Positions 1 through 5,043 of a stretch of 5,043 nt of DNA are shown piece after piece. A model generated the notes under the pieces. That model was not told the origin of the DNA. It was given only the letters and a program-made list of their open reading frames with translations, and ran no database searches. The stretch is from the NCBI GenBank assembly GCA_030148625.1, contig JASBTC010000128.1, positions 1 through 5,043 of the forward strand, read 5' to 3'. The first letter of the stretch is position 1. Every line of letters begins with the position of its first letter. Origin of the DNA: Sphingobium sp. (GTDB lineage: Bacteria; Pseudomonadota; Alphaproteobacteria; Sphingomonadales; Sphingomonadaceae). Made by a program: the position numbers and the translations under genes.

Positions 1-212
1 ACGAGCGCATCGAGGCGATCAAGGACGAAATCGGCAACCTCGAACTCCTCGGCCGCACCGAGAGCGAACGGCTGATGCTGGAAGCCGCCGAGGACTTCAT
101 TCGCGAGACAGCCGACGACCCGGCGCTGCGTAAAGAACTCAGGCCGGAAACGCTTCGTCAGCTTCGCGAGATCGCCGAACGTACGAACAAGCCTCTGGAG
201 CGGCCCGCGTGA
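1..212 (+). CDS. C-terminal end of an unidentified helical protein, possibly the ATPase partner (PtuA-like) of the HNH nuclease
   Basis: The frame beginning at base 3 is open from the window edge to a TGA at 210-212 and gives 69 residues. The piece is rich in Glu, Arg and Leu, reads as amphipathic helix throughout (for example LRQLREIAER near the end) and has no membrane segment or catalytic motif. The 5' part of the gene is outside the window. Its stop overlaps the GTG of the downstream nuclease (GTGA, 209-212), so the two are almost certainly co-translated. HNH proteins of this type are usually encoded directly after an AAA/SMC-like ATPase (PtuA in Septu, or the retron-linked version), and a charged helical C-terminus would suit such an ATPase. 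That identity is inferred from position only: no Walker A, Walker B or ABC signature is visible here. The existence of the coding region is fairly secure, the function is not. Confidence 0.7.
   Translation, partial: ERIEAIKDEIGNLELLGRTESERLMLEAAEDFIRETADDPALRKELRPETLRQLREIAERTNKPLERPA
197..200 (+). promoter_or_regulatory. Ribosome binding site supporting the GTG start of the HNH gene
   Basis: GGAG lies 8 nt before the GTG at 209, inside the last codons of the upstream gene. No ATG or other plausible start occurs in this frame before residue 54, which is already next to the HNH core, so this site decides the start. Confidence 0.5.
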
Positions 213-1069
213 GGAAGCTCGATCGTGGCGATTGGCCCGACGGATACAAGACGATTTACGAAGCCGAACTTGCGCTTGCGCGTCTCTATTTCGAAGGCAC
301 GGGCAGGACGAACGGATTCGACTTCAACGCCTATGGCAATCACCGGGTCAAGGCCGCGCTTTCCAAAATGGGCGAGAAGAAATGCGCCTATTGCGAGAAG
401 GATTATGACGCGACGCAACCGGTCGACGTAGAGCATTTCCGGCCCAAGGGGGCGGTCGAAGGCGCGAACGGCCGCATTCAGCCCGCTTATTGGTGGCTGG
501 CGGCCGACTGGATGAATTTGCTGCCCTCGTGCATCCGCTGCAATCGCGAAGAGACACAGCCCCTCTACGACGGCACCCTGCTCAAGACCGGCAAAGGCGA
601 GCGTTTCCCCCTCGCCGACGAAACGAAGCGGGCCGATGCAATCGACGGCGAAAAGGGAGAAACCCCTCTCCTGATCGATCCCTCTATCGAAGATCCGGCA
701 GACTATATCGCCTTCGTCGATTCCGACGAATTCTGCATCGCGGTTCCTGTGGACCCCGACCCGGCGTCTCTCAGCTTCCGGCGCGCCCGGGCATCGATCG
801 ACATCTATGGGCTCAATCGCCAGGGGCTGGTTGAGAAGCGATCAGCCTACCGCACCCGAGCCCGGGCCCGCCTCGCAACTTTGCGGCGCAAAATCTACCG
901 CCTCGACGCGCTCGATCCCGACGATGCCGAAGGCCGCGAAGATGTCTCGCAGGATATCGACGAAGCACTTGGCGAGCTCCGCGCATTCCTGTCGGGAGCA
1001 GACCTGTTCACCGGCATGCTCACAGCCCTCATCGAACCCGAACTGCGCGAAATGAACTTCATAGATTGA
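209..1069 (+). CDS. HNH endonuclease of the PtuB / TIGR02646 type (Septu-like antiphage effector)
   Basis: This 286-residue protein carries a zinc-ribbon HNH nuclease core. A CxYCE motif (C59, C62, E63) is followed by a V-E-H-F-R-P-K block (E75, H76, K80) and then by WMNLLPSCIRCN, in which N103 lies in the second element and C108/C111 complete a four-cysteine zinc site, with N112 after it. This order is characteristic of the PtuB nuclease of Septu and of HNH effectors associated with retron Ec78-type systems. In those systems the nuclease acts with an ATPase and cuts nucleic acid on phage infection. The rest (about 150-286) is a charged, helical tail with no catalytic motif I recognise. Start: GTG at 209, with GGAG 8 nt upstream and a GTGA overlap with the preceding stop. 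No reverse transcriptase or msr-msd RNA is visible downstream; anything upstream is outside the window. The HNH family call is strong. The antiphage role is family knowledge plus inference from the unseen partner. Confidence 0.85.
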   Translation: MRKLDRGDWPDGYKTIYEAELALARLYFEGTGRTNGFDFNAYGNHRVKAALSKMGEKKCAYCEKDYDATQPVDVEHFRPKGAVEGANGRIQPAYWWLAADWMNLLPSCIRCNREETQPLYDGTLLKTGKGERFPLADETKRADAIDGEKGETPLLIDPSIEDPADYIAFVDSDEFCIAVPVDPDPASLSFRRARASIDIYGLNRQGLVEKRSAYRTRARARLATLRRKIYRLDALDPDDAEGREDVSQDIDEALGELRAFLSGADLFTGMLTALIEPELREMNFID

Positions 1070-1088
1070 GCGAGCGCTCACCGCTCGC
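1070..1088 (+). terminator. Hairpin directly after the HNH gene, possible terminator
   Basis: GCGAGCG (1070-1076) pairs perfectly with CGCTCGC (1082-1088) around a 5-nt loop, starting one base after the HNH stop codon. No T-run follows, so it is not a textbook intrinsic terminator. It may still end or stabilise the 3' end of the ATPase-HNH transcript. Confidence 0.4.
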
Positions 1089-1324
1089 CCGGCTGCTCCA
1101 TCATCCGGCAATCCCTAGGTTACATATTCTCCGTCCGCGATTGCCAATCGGCCATTCCATAGCGCGAGGGATGGAACGCGCCAACCGACACGAAATCGCG
1201 TCGCCGATGCTATGAATACGGCTCGCTCCTAATCGCCGGGCGCAGCTTTGGCCGGCACGCCGCGAGCTCGAAATTCCCTTACGGAAATCGTTGCGGATAT
1301 CTCCCGCCCAATCGTCTGGGATAC
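1089..1324. other. Intergenic stretch without a supported gene
   Basis: I find no convincing coding region on either strand: the open frames here are short, lack ribosome binding sites and give no recognisable protein. One short inverted repeat is present, TTCCAT (1155-1160) and ATGGAA (1171-1176) separated by 10 nt. It could be an operator but is within what chance produces. No tRNA, CRISPR-like repeat or clear promoter pair for the downstream ORF was seen. Confidence 0.5.
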
Positions 1325-1601
1325 GTGGGAGACGGCAGGCGATGCCAGCTTCCCGCGATCATAAAACAACAAACAGAAAGAACGATACCCACGCAGAAAA
1401 GCATTCTGGCTCTCCTCCCCGCCGTCCTGCTGGCAGCGCTCCCACTGGCTGTCGACGTGTCGCCGACCCCGGCGTCTGCCAACCCGACCTCACCGATCCC
1501 GCAGACGTCGCAAAGCTCAACTGCTCAGCAATCGCAGTTTGCGCGGAAGTCGAATGACCGCTTTCGAGCACTGGTCGCCAACGGCCGGAATGGCCGACAT
1601 G

Positions 1602-1606
1602 AGGCG
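1602..1606. repeat. Left copy of the 5-bp target duplication (AGGCG)
   Basis: AGGCG immediately precedes the left inverted repeat and is repeated exactly after the right one at 3132-3136. Duplications of 4 or 6 bp do not fit, so the element boundaries are fixed at 1607 and 3131. Confidence 0.85.
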
Positions 1607-1624
1607 TATTCTGTTGAAAAACTC
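1607..1624 (+). repeat. Left terminal inverted repeat (IRL) of the IS
   Basis: TATTCTGTTGAAAAACTC matches the complement of 3114-3131 at 16 of 18 positions; the first 12 bases are identical. Similarity stops beyond base 18. Confidence 0.9.
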
Positions 1625-1681
1625 CTGCTTGCAGTGAAGCGCGGGGAATGATTCAGTTGTCTTGTTATCGGGAGACAGCTG

Positions 1682-3055
1682 ATGATGGGCGAACGAACGG
1701 TGATGCAAGAGGCGCTGTTCTACAGCTTCAGCCTTGAGGATCATGTGCCGGCGGACCACCTGCTGCGCTCGATCGATCGGTTCGTGGATCTCGGCGGTCT
1801 ACGCGAGCATCTACGCCCCTATTACAGCGAGACGGGTCGGCCCTCGATCGATCCGGAGCTGATGATCCGGATGCTGATCGTCGGCTATTGCATGGGGATC
1901 CGGTCGGAGCGGCGGCTGTGCGAGGAGGTGTATCTAAACCTCGCGTATCGTTGGTTCTGTCGGCTCGGGCTGGATGGCGCGGTGCCCGATCACTCGACCT
2001 TCTCGAAGAACCGGCATGGCCGCTTCCGCGACAGCGATCTGCTTCGCGAGCTGTTCGAGATGACGGTGTCGCGCTGCATGTCGGAAGGTCTGGTCGGTGG
2101 CGAGGGCTTTGCCGTCGATGCGAGCCTGATCCGGGCCGATGTCTATCGTCGGCGATCTGTGCCGGGGGACGAAGGCCTGCCGCCCGATGTGACGGGCCGC
2201 GCCGTTCGCGAATATCTGGAGGTGCTGGACGATGCGGCGTTCGGCGGTGCAACGCCTGTGCAGCCGAAGCGGATCGCGCTGACCGATCCGGCCTCTCGCT
2301 GGACGGCCGCTACGCGCGAGCGGGCCTTTTACTCTTACAGCACCAATTATCTGATCGACCTCGATCACGCGGTGATCATCGATGTCGAGGCGACGACCTC
2401 GGTGCGGCAGGCCGAGGTGACAGCACAGCGAAGAATGATCGACCGGACACAGGAGCGCTTCGGCATCTGGCCGCATCGGCTTGTAGCGGACGCAGCCTAT
2501 GGTTCCGCCGCGAACCTGGCTTGGCTGGTGGAAGAGAAAGGCATCGAGCCGCATATCCCGGTGTTCGAAAAATCCGGTCGCGATGACGGTAGCTTCGAGC
2601 GGGCCGACTTCATCTATGACCATGACGACGACAGCTATACCTGCCTGGGCGGCAACCGCTTACGGCGTTCCAATCGCAACTTCAGTACGCCACGAACCGG
2701 GATCGATAAGGACGGCTCCATCCGCTACCGCGCGCGTCAGCACGACTGCGAAGGCTGTGCCCTAAAGCCGCAATGCACACCCAATGCGCCCGCCCGCAAG
2801 ATTACGCGTTCGATCCACGAAGGCGCGCGCGACATGGCCCGCGATATCGCGACAACCGACGCCTATCTTGTGTCGAGCAGAGAGCGGAAGAAGGTCGAAA
2901 TGCTGTTCGCCCACCTCAAGCGCATCCTGAAACTGGACCGCTTGCGCCTACGCGGTCCCAATGGTGCCCGTGACGAGTTCCACCTCGCCGCCGCAGCCCA
3001 AAACCTCCGGAAAATGGCAAAGATCTTCCCGATCCAGAATCTCGCCACCGCCTGA
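1682..3055 (+). CDS. IS1182-family-like DDE transposase, intact
   Basis: This 457-residue protein catalyses cut and insertion of the element that carries it. The N-terminal DUF772-like region (about 20-125) has the conserved runs TGRPSIDPELMIRMLIVGYC, RLCEEVYLNLAYRWFCRLGL and VPDHSTFSKNRHGRF. The catalytic triad is readable as D146 (FAVDASL), D270 (LVADAAYGS) and E406 (RKKVEMLFAHLKR). Between the second D and the E lies a cysteine cluster (C321, C356, C359, C365), a common feature of IS1182-like transposases and probably metal-binding. No stop or frameshift is present and the length is normal for the family, so it should be active. ATG 1682 is followed by a second ATG at 1685. GGGAG at 1670-1674, 7 nt upstream, supports the first. 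A variant IS5-like label is possible; the transposase call itself is secure. Confidence 0.95.
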   Translation: MMGERTVMQEALFYSFSLEDHVPADHLLRSIDRFVDLGGLREHLRPYYSETGRPSIDPELMIRMLIVGYCMGIRSERRLCEEVYLNLAYRWFCRLGLDGAVPDHSTFSKNRHGRFRDSDLLRELFEMTVSRCMSEGLVGGEGFAVDASLIRADVYRRRSVPGDEGLPPDVTGRAVREYLEVLDDAAFGGATPVQPKRIALTDPASRWTAATRERAFYSYSTNYLIDLDHAVIIDVEATTSVRQAEVTAQRRMIDRTQERFGIWPHRLVADAAYGSAANLAWLVEEKGIEPHIPVFEKSGRDDGSFERADFIYDHDDDSYTCLGGNRLRRSNRNFSTPRTGIDKDGSIRYRARQHDCEGCALKPQCTPNAPARKITRSIHEGARDMARDIATTDAYLVSSRERKKVEMLFAHLKRILKLDRLRLRGPNGARDEFHLAAAAQNLRKMAKIFPIQNLATA

Positions 3056-3063
3056 TCAAGGTG

Positions 3064-3082
3064 GGGAGGCTGCTCGCCTCCC
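3064..3082 (+). terminator. Hairpin after the transposase gene, possible terminator inside the IS
   Basis: GGGAGGC (3064-3070) pairs perfectly with GCCTCCC (3076-3082) around TGCTC, nine bases after the transposase stop. There is no following T-run. It could limit read-through from the transposase into the oppositely oriented phhB gene. Confidence 0.45.
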
Positions 3083-3113
3083 GTCCGCTTCCACCCTCCG
3101 CAGTGTGCCGGGC

Positions 3114-3131
3114 GACTTCTTCAACAGAATA
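3114..3131 (-). repeat. Right terminal inverted repeat (IRR) of the IS
   Basis: Read on the minus strand this is TATTCTGTTGAAGAAGTC, differing from the left repeat only at positions 13 and 16. It defines the right edge of the element. Confidence 0.9.
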
Positions 3132-3136
3132 AGGCG
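3132..3136. repeat. Right copy of the 5-bp target duplication (AGGCG)
   Basis: Exact copy of 1602-1606, directly after the right inverted repeat. Joining 1606 to 3137 restores the pre-insertion sequence. Confidence 0.85.
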
Positions 3137-3226
3137 CATTGCTGACTCGTGCTAAGACGTTCGCGAATGGCGGATTTCGGGAGGCTGCTTCGCGGTCGAC
3201 TGCGAATTCGATCGGCGTTTTGAGGA
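3137..3226. other. Short spacer between the IS target site and the end of phhB
   Basis: These 90 bases lie downstream of phhB on the minus strand. They hold no convincing gene and no strong hairpin with a T-run, so the terminator of the minus-strand cluster is not identified. A weak TTCGC/GCGAA pairing is present near 3191-3208. Confidence 0.4.
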
Positions 3227-3523
3227 CTATCGCACGGCCAAATGATCGATGAGCCCGGCCATCTGAACATCGCGCGTCGATACTCCGCCGGCGTCGTGGG
3301 TTGTGAGCCAGATATCCAGCGTGTCGTACACATTCGCCCATTCGGGATGATGATCGCGCTTTTCCGCTTCGATCGCGATGCAGGCCATAAGACCGAACAC
3401 GCGGGAAAAAGTGCCGAGGCTGATGCGGCGATACAAGGCGCCGCGCGCTTCGTCATAGGCCCATAGCGGCAGCGCCGCCAGCGCCGCCGCGCGCTCGCTT
3501 TCGGGCAAGGGAGCGATCATCAT
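3227..3523 (-). CDS. phhB: Pterin-4a-carbinolamine dehydratase (4a-hydroxytetrahydrobiopterin dehydratase)
   Basis: This 98-residue protein dehydrates the 4a-hydroxy-tetrahydropterin left by phenylalanine hydroxylase to the quinonoid dihydropterin (EC 4.2.1.96), in the cytoplasm. The family signature is complete: E-K-R-D-H-H-P-E-W (residues 54-62) and T-H-D-x-G-G-V-S-T (75-83). H58, H59 and H76 match the three active-site histidines known for the family. Length is normal (about 95-115). The start is ATG 3523 with a second ATG at 3520. The ribosome site AAGGA overlaps the TAA stop of the upstream dehydrogenase gene, 8 nt away, so the two are probably translationally coupled. The gene is the last of a minus-strand cluster with a QDPR-like dehydrogenase and fumarylacetoacetase, which fits a role in phenylalanine catabolism. 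Phenylalanine hydroxylase itself is not in the window. Confidence 0.95.
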   Translation of the reverse strand: MMIAPLPESERAAALAALPLWAYDEARGALYRRISLGTFSRVFGLMACIAIEAEKRDHHPEWANVYDTLDIWLTTHDAGGVSTRDVQMAGLIDHLAVR

Positions 3524-3528
3524 GGCGA

Positions 3529-3534
3529 TCCTTA
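3529..3534 (-). promoter_or_regulatory. Ribosome binding site of phhB containing the upstream stop codon
   Basis: On the minus strand the sequence TAAGGA combines the TAA stop of the dehydrogenase gene (3534-3532) with an AAGGA ribosome site, five bases before the first ATG and eight before the second. A ribosome finishing the dehydrogenase stops on the phhB initiation site. Confidence 0.6.
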
Positions 3535-4197
3535 TCGGTTATTGGTTGCGGGTATCAGCGCGCCGTTGATCGCGCGCGCCGCATCGCTGGACAGGAAAAG
3601 GAGCGCGTCCGCAACGGCGGCCGGGCTTGTCCAACCGGCGAAGTCGACATCGGGCATATCGGAGCGGTTGCGCGGAGTATCGATGATCGCGGGCAAGAGG
3701 GCATTGGCCCGGATGCCGCGAGGCTTCAGCTCTGCCGAAAGCGCCTCGACCAGTCGGGCGACCCCCGATTTGGCGGCGGCATAGGGCGCCATTCCGGCGC
3801 CCGCCGGCTGCGCCGAAGCGGCGCCGACAAAGACCATGCTCGCGCCATTGCCCAGATGAGCAAGGCACGCCTGCGCGACCGCAAGGGCGGTCTCCACATT
3901 GCTGCGATAGAGCGCGTGCCAAAGGTCGCGCGTCGATTGTTCGACCGGAACCCATTCAAAGGCGCCCGCAACATGCACCAACGCATCGACCCCGCCCAGC
4001 GCGGCCACCCCGGCGCTCACGGCTGCGGCGGCATCGCCCGGATCGGCCAGATCGGTACAGGCGATCGGGTGGACGGCCGGCGATATGTCGCCGCCGGCAA
4101 TCCGGTCGATCGCCGCCACGGTCCCGCCGCCGACCACGATCGCCCGCACTACCGCCTGCCCGAGCACGCCCGCCGCGCCGGTCACAATATATTTCAT
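3532..4197 (-). CDS. Short-chain dehydrogenase resembling dihydropteridine reductase
   Basis: This 221-residue classical-size SDR has a Rossmann motif TGAAGVLG (6-13), an acidic residue after the second strand (D31, favouring NAD(H)), DLAD (49-52), a VAGAF variant of the NNAG motif (76-80), and the catalytic pair Y139 and K143 in YAAAK. The catalytic Ser is not where it is expected, about 13 residues before Tyr: A126 lies there and the nearest Ser is S128. From memory of the family, human dihydropteridine reductase (QDPR) also lacks that Ser. It also has DTPMNRKSMPEADFSSWT near its C-terminus, where this protein has DTPRNRSDMPDVDFAGWT at 173-190. With phhB 8 nt downstream and fumarylacetoacetase upstream, reduction of quinonoid dihydropterin is the best guess. 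Many bacterial SDRs of unknown substrate share the DTP-NR-MP block, so the substrate is inferred. Start ATG 4197 is preceded by GGGAG at about 7 nt. Confidence 0.85.
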   Translation of the reverse strand: MKYIVTGAAGVLGQAVVRAIVVGGGTVAAIDRIAGGDISPAVHPIACTDLADPGDAAAAVSAGVAALGGVDALVHVAGAFEWVPVEQSTRDLWHALYRSNVETALAVAQACLAHLGNGASMVFVGAASAQPAGAGMAPYAAAKSGVARLVEALSAELKPRGIRANALLPAIIDTPRNRSDMPDVDFAGWTSPAAVADALLFLSSDAARAINGALIPATNNR

Positions 4198-4249
4198 CCT
4201 GCGCTCCCTGGCTGCAAAAACTCTCTATCGATCTGCCCGTTTCGGCGGC

Positions 4250-5043
4250 TCATCGCGGCGGCATGACGATCGCGCGACATTCGCCAAACCCGATCGGTGC
4301 AAAGCCGTCCGCCGACGCCGCCCCGCGCAGGATGATCTCGTCGCCGTCCTCGAGGAAACGCCGCGTCTCGCCATTTTCGAGCTGGAGCGGATGCTGGCCG
4401 CCGGTCGTGATTTCGAGCAGGCTGCCGAACCCGTCCCGCGTCGGCGCGGAAATGGTGCCGGTTCCCAGCAGGTCGCCGGGACGAAGGTCGCAGCCGTTCG
4501 ACGAATGGTGGGTGACGATCTGGGCAATCGTCCAATACATGTTCGACGCCGGACCGCTGCTCAGCCGCACCGGCGCATCGCCTGCCGCGCGCATCCTTTC
4601 GGTCGACAGCAGCACCTCCATCATGATCCCAAGCGCCCCGTGCGCCTGATCGTCGTCGTCCCAAAGATAGGGCAGCGGCGCCGGATCGCCCGCCGACCGC
4701 GACGGCTGTGCGATGCGGAACGGGGCGAGCGCCTCCATCGTGACCACCCAAGGCGATACGGTCGAATGAAAATTCTTCGCAAGAAAGGGGCCGAGCGGCT
4801 GATATTCCCAAGCCTGGAAATCGCGCGCCGACCAGTCGTTGAATAGCGACAGGCCAACGATATGCCGGGGCGCGTCGCCGATCCCAATCGGCGTCCCCAG
4901 TACATTACCCGCCCCGATCCAGACGCCGAGTTCGAGTTCATAGTCGAGGCGCCGGGTCGGTTCGACGACGGGAACCGCGGCATCGGGCCCCTTGCTTTGG
5001 CCGCGCGGCCGGACCACCGGTTCTCCCGAGGGCCGCACAGACG
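4250..5043 (-). CDS. fahA: Fumarylacetoacetase, C-terminal catalytic part (5' end outside window)
   Basis: This enzyme hydrolyses 4-fumarylacetoacetate to fumarate and acetoacetate (EC 3.7.1.2), the last step of tyrosine and homogentisate breakdown. About 264 codons are visible. The family total is about 420, so the N-terminal domain and true start lie beyond base 5043. The frame stays open to the edge, and the GTG at 5038-5036 is an internal Val codon. Family motifs in order are RPxGQ, DYELELG (metal-binding Glu pair), NDWSARDFQAWEYQPLGPF, the AKNF lysine, SPWVVTMEAL, RPGDLLGTGTIS and GSLLEI. These cover the positions equivalent to human E199, E201, D233, R237, Q240, K253, T350 and E364. They distinguish a true fumarylacetoacetase from the broader FAH-domain hydrolases. 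The dehydrogenase gene starts 52 nt downstream in the same direction. Homogentisate dioxygenase would be expected next upstream but cannot be seen. Confidence 0.95.
   Translation of the reverse strand, partial: SVRPSGEPVVRPRGQSKGPDAAVPVVEPTRRLDYELELGVWIGAGNVLGTPIGIGDAPRHIVGLSLFNDWSARDFQAWEYQPLGPFLAKNFHSTVSPWVVTMEALAPFRIAQPSRSAGDPAPLPYLWDDDDQAHGALGIMMEVLLSTERMRAAGDAPVRLSSGPASNMYWTIAQIVTHHSSNGCDLRPGDLLGTGTISAPTRDGFGSLLEITTGGQHPLQLENGETRRFLEDGDEIILRGAASADGFAPIGFGECRAIVMPPR

Larger units (their letters stand above)
1325..1651 (+). pseudogene. Small putative secreted protein, start uncertain, 3' end altered by IS insertion
   Basis: The open frame (108 codons if read from GTG 1325) contains a clear signal-peptide pattern. 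A basic stretch ending TQKS is followed by a hydrophobic core rich in Leu and Ala (residues 27-43) and a TPASA-N site for signal peptidase I after residue 52. The mature part is short, Ser/Gln/Pro-rich, then basic (KSNDRFRALVANGRNGR). I do not recognise the family. There is no ATG in frame. GTG 1325 has only a weak ribosome site and would give an unusually long n-region. ATA at 1385-1387, seven bases after AGAAAG, sits where the start of a normal signal peptide should be and may be a mutated ATG. The IS begins at 1607 in frame, so the last 14 residues are IS-encoded. Before insertion the frame would have ended two codons later, at a TGA now at 3143-3145. It may be a decayed gene or use a non-standard start, and chance cannot be excluded. 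Confidence 0.35.
1607..3131 (+). mobile_element. Complete insertion sequence, IS1182-family-like, 1525 bp
   Basis: The element is bounded by 18-bp imperfect inverted repeats that begin TATTCTGTTGAA and is flanked by a perfect 5-bp direct repeat. It holds one uninterrupted transposase gene in the plus orientation, with about 75 bp before it and 76 bp after it, and no passenger gene. The intact ends, matching duplication and full-length transposase show a simple and probably recent insertion with no flanking rearrangement. Family assignment rests on the transposase, which has the DUF772-type N-terminus, a DDE catalytic domain and a CxxC cluster typical of IS1182-like elements. Target-duplication length varies in that family, so the duplication does not add to the assignment. 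Confidence 0.9.

Noticed and set aside
1119..1147. Minus-strand promoter-like pair, TTGGCA and TGTAAC with a 17-nt spacer, which would read antisense into the HNH gene.
   Set aside because: The -10 match is only 4 of 6, no gene lies downstream on that strand, and such matches are expected by chance.
1155..1176. Inverted repeat TTCCAT / ATGGAA with 10-nt spacer as an operator.
   Set aside because: Only 6 bp long and not next to a supported promoter or regulator gene; mentioned in the intergenic entry only.
1291..1557. 88-codon plus-strand frame overlapping the signal-peptide ORF, with two Cys near its end.
   Set aside because: No ribosome site, no recognisable domain, and the overlapping frame has a far better protein-like pattern (signal peptide).
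1070..1680. Possible retron msr-msd RNA or CRISPR-like repeats near the HNH nuclease.
   Set aside because: No long paired inverted repeats suited to msr-msd, no regular repeats, and no reverse transcriptase in the window.
1728..2623. Long open frames on the minus strand within the transposase gene (174 and 229 codons).
   Set aside because: They lie opposite the intact transposase, have no recognisable motif, and long antisense frames are usual in GC-rich genes.
2916..3341. 141-codon minus-strand frame crossing the right IS end into phhB.
   Set aside because: It spans the IS junction and overlaps phhB in another frame, so it cannot be an ancestral gene, and no motif is visible.
4085..4846. 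253-codon plus-strand open frame across the dehydrogenase and fumarylacetoacetase genes.
   Set aside because: It is antisense to two clearly identified enzymes and its product is basic low-complexity sequence typical of shadow frames.

Overview
The window is GC-rich (clearly above 60% by eye) with GTG/ATG starts and strongly G/C-biased third codon positions. The fahA / short-chain dehydrogenase / phhB cluster and the type of transposase suggest an alphaproteobacterium, most likely a sphingomonad (Sphingomonas, Sphingobium or Sphingopyxis). This assignment is inferred from gene style and no database was searched.

Layout. (1) Bases 1-1069, plus strand: the last 69 codons of a helical, charged protein cut by the window edge. 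Its stop overlaps the GTG start of an HNH endonuclease of the PtuB / TIGR02646 type. This pair looks like the 3' end of a Septu-like (PtuA ATPase + PtuB nuclease) antiphage module, but the ATPase core lies outside the window, so only the nuclease half can be recognised directly. (2) Bases 1070-1606: a mostly non-coding stretch with a hairpin just after the nuclease gene, then a small ORF with a convincing signal peptide but no good start codon. (3) Bases 1607-3131: a complete insertion sequence with 18-bp imperfect terminal inverted repeats, an exact 5-bp target duplication (AGGCG) and an intact 457-residue IS1182-like DDE transposase. It sits in the last codons of the small secreted ORF. (4) Bases 3227-5043, minus strand: a tight cluster read right to left, made of fumarylacetoacetase (N-terminus beyond the window), a short-chain dehydrogenase resembling dihydropteridine reductase, and pterin-4a-carbinolamine dehydratase.

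How the genes work together. The minus-strand cluster belongs to phenylalanine/tyrosine breakdown. Fumarylacetoacetase performs the final cleavage of the homogentisate route. The dehydratase regenerates the pterin cofactor used by phenylalanine hydroxylase. The dehydrogenase between them is well placed to supply the missing reductive step of pterin recycling. The plus-strand nuclease module is accessory DNA. The IS lies between the accessory and metabolic parts and looks like a simple insertion, because its target duplication is exact.

No wholly new system is evident. The points most worth following are the Septu-like module and the dehydropteridine-reductase-like dehydrogenase inside the fahA-phhB cluster.
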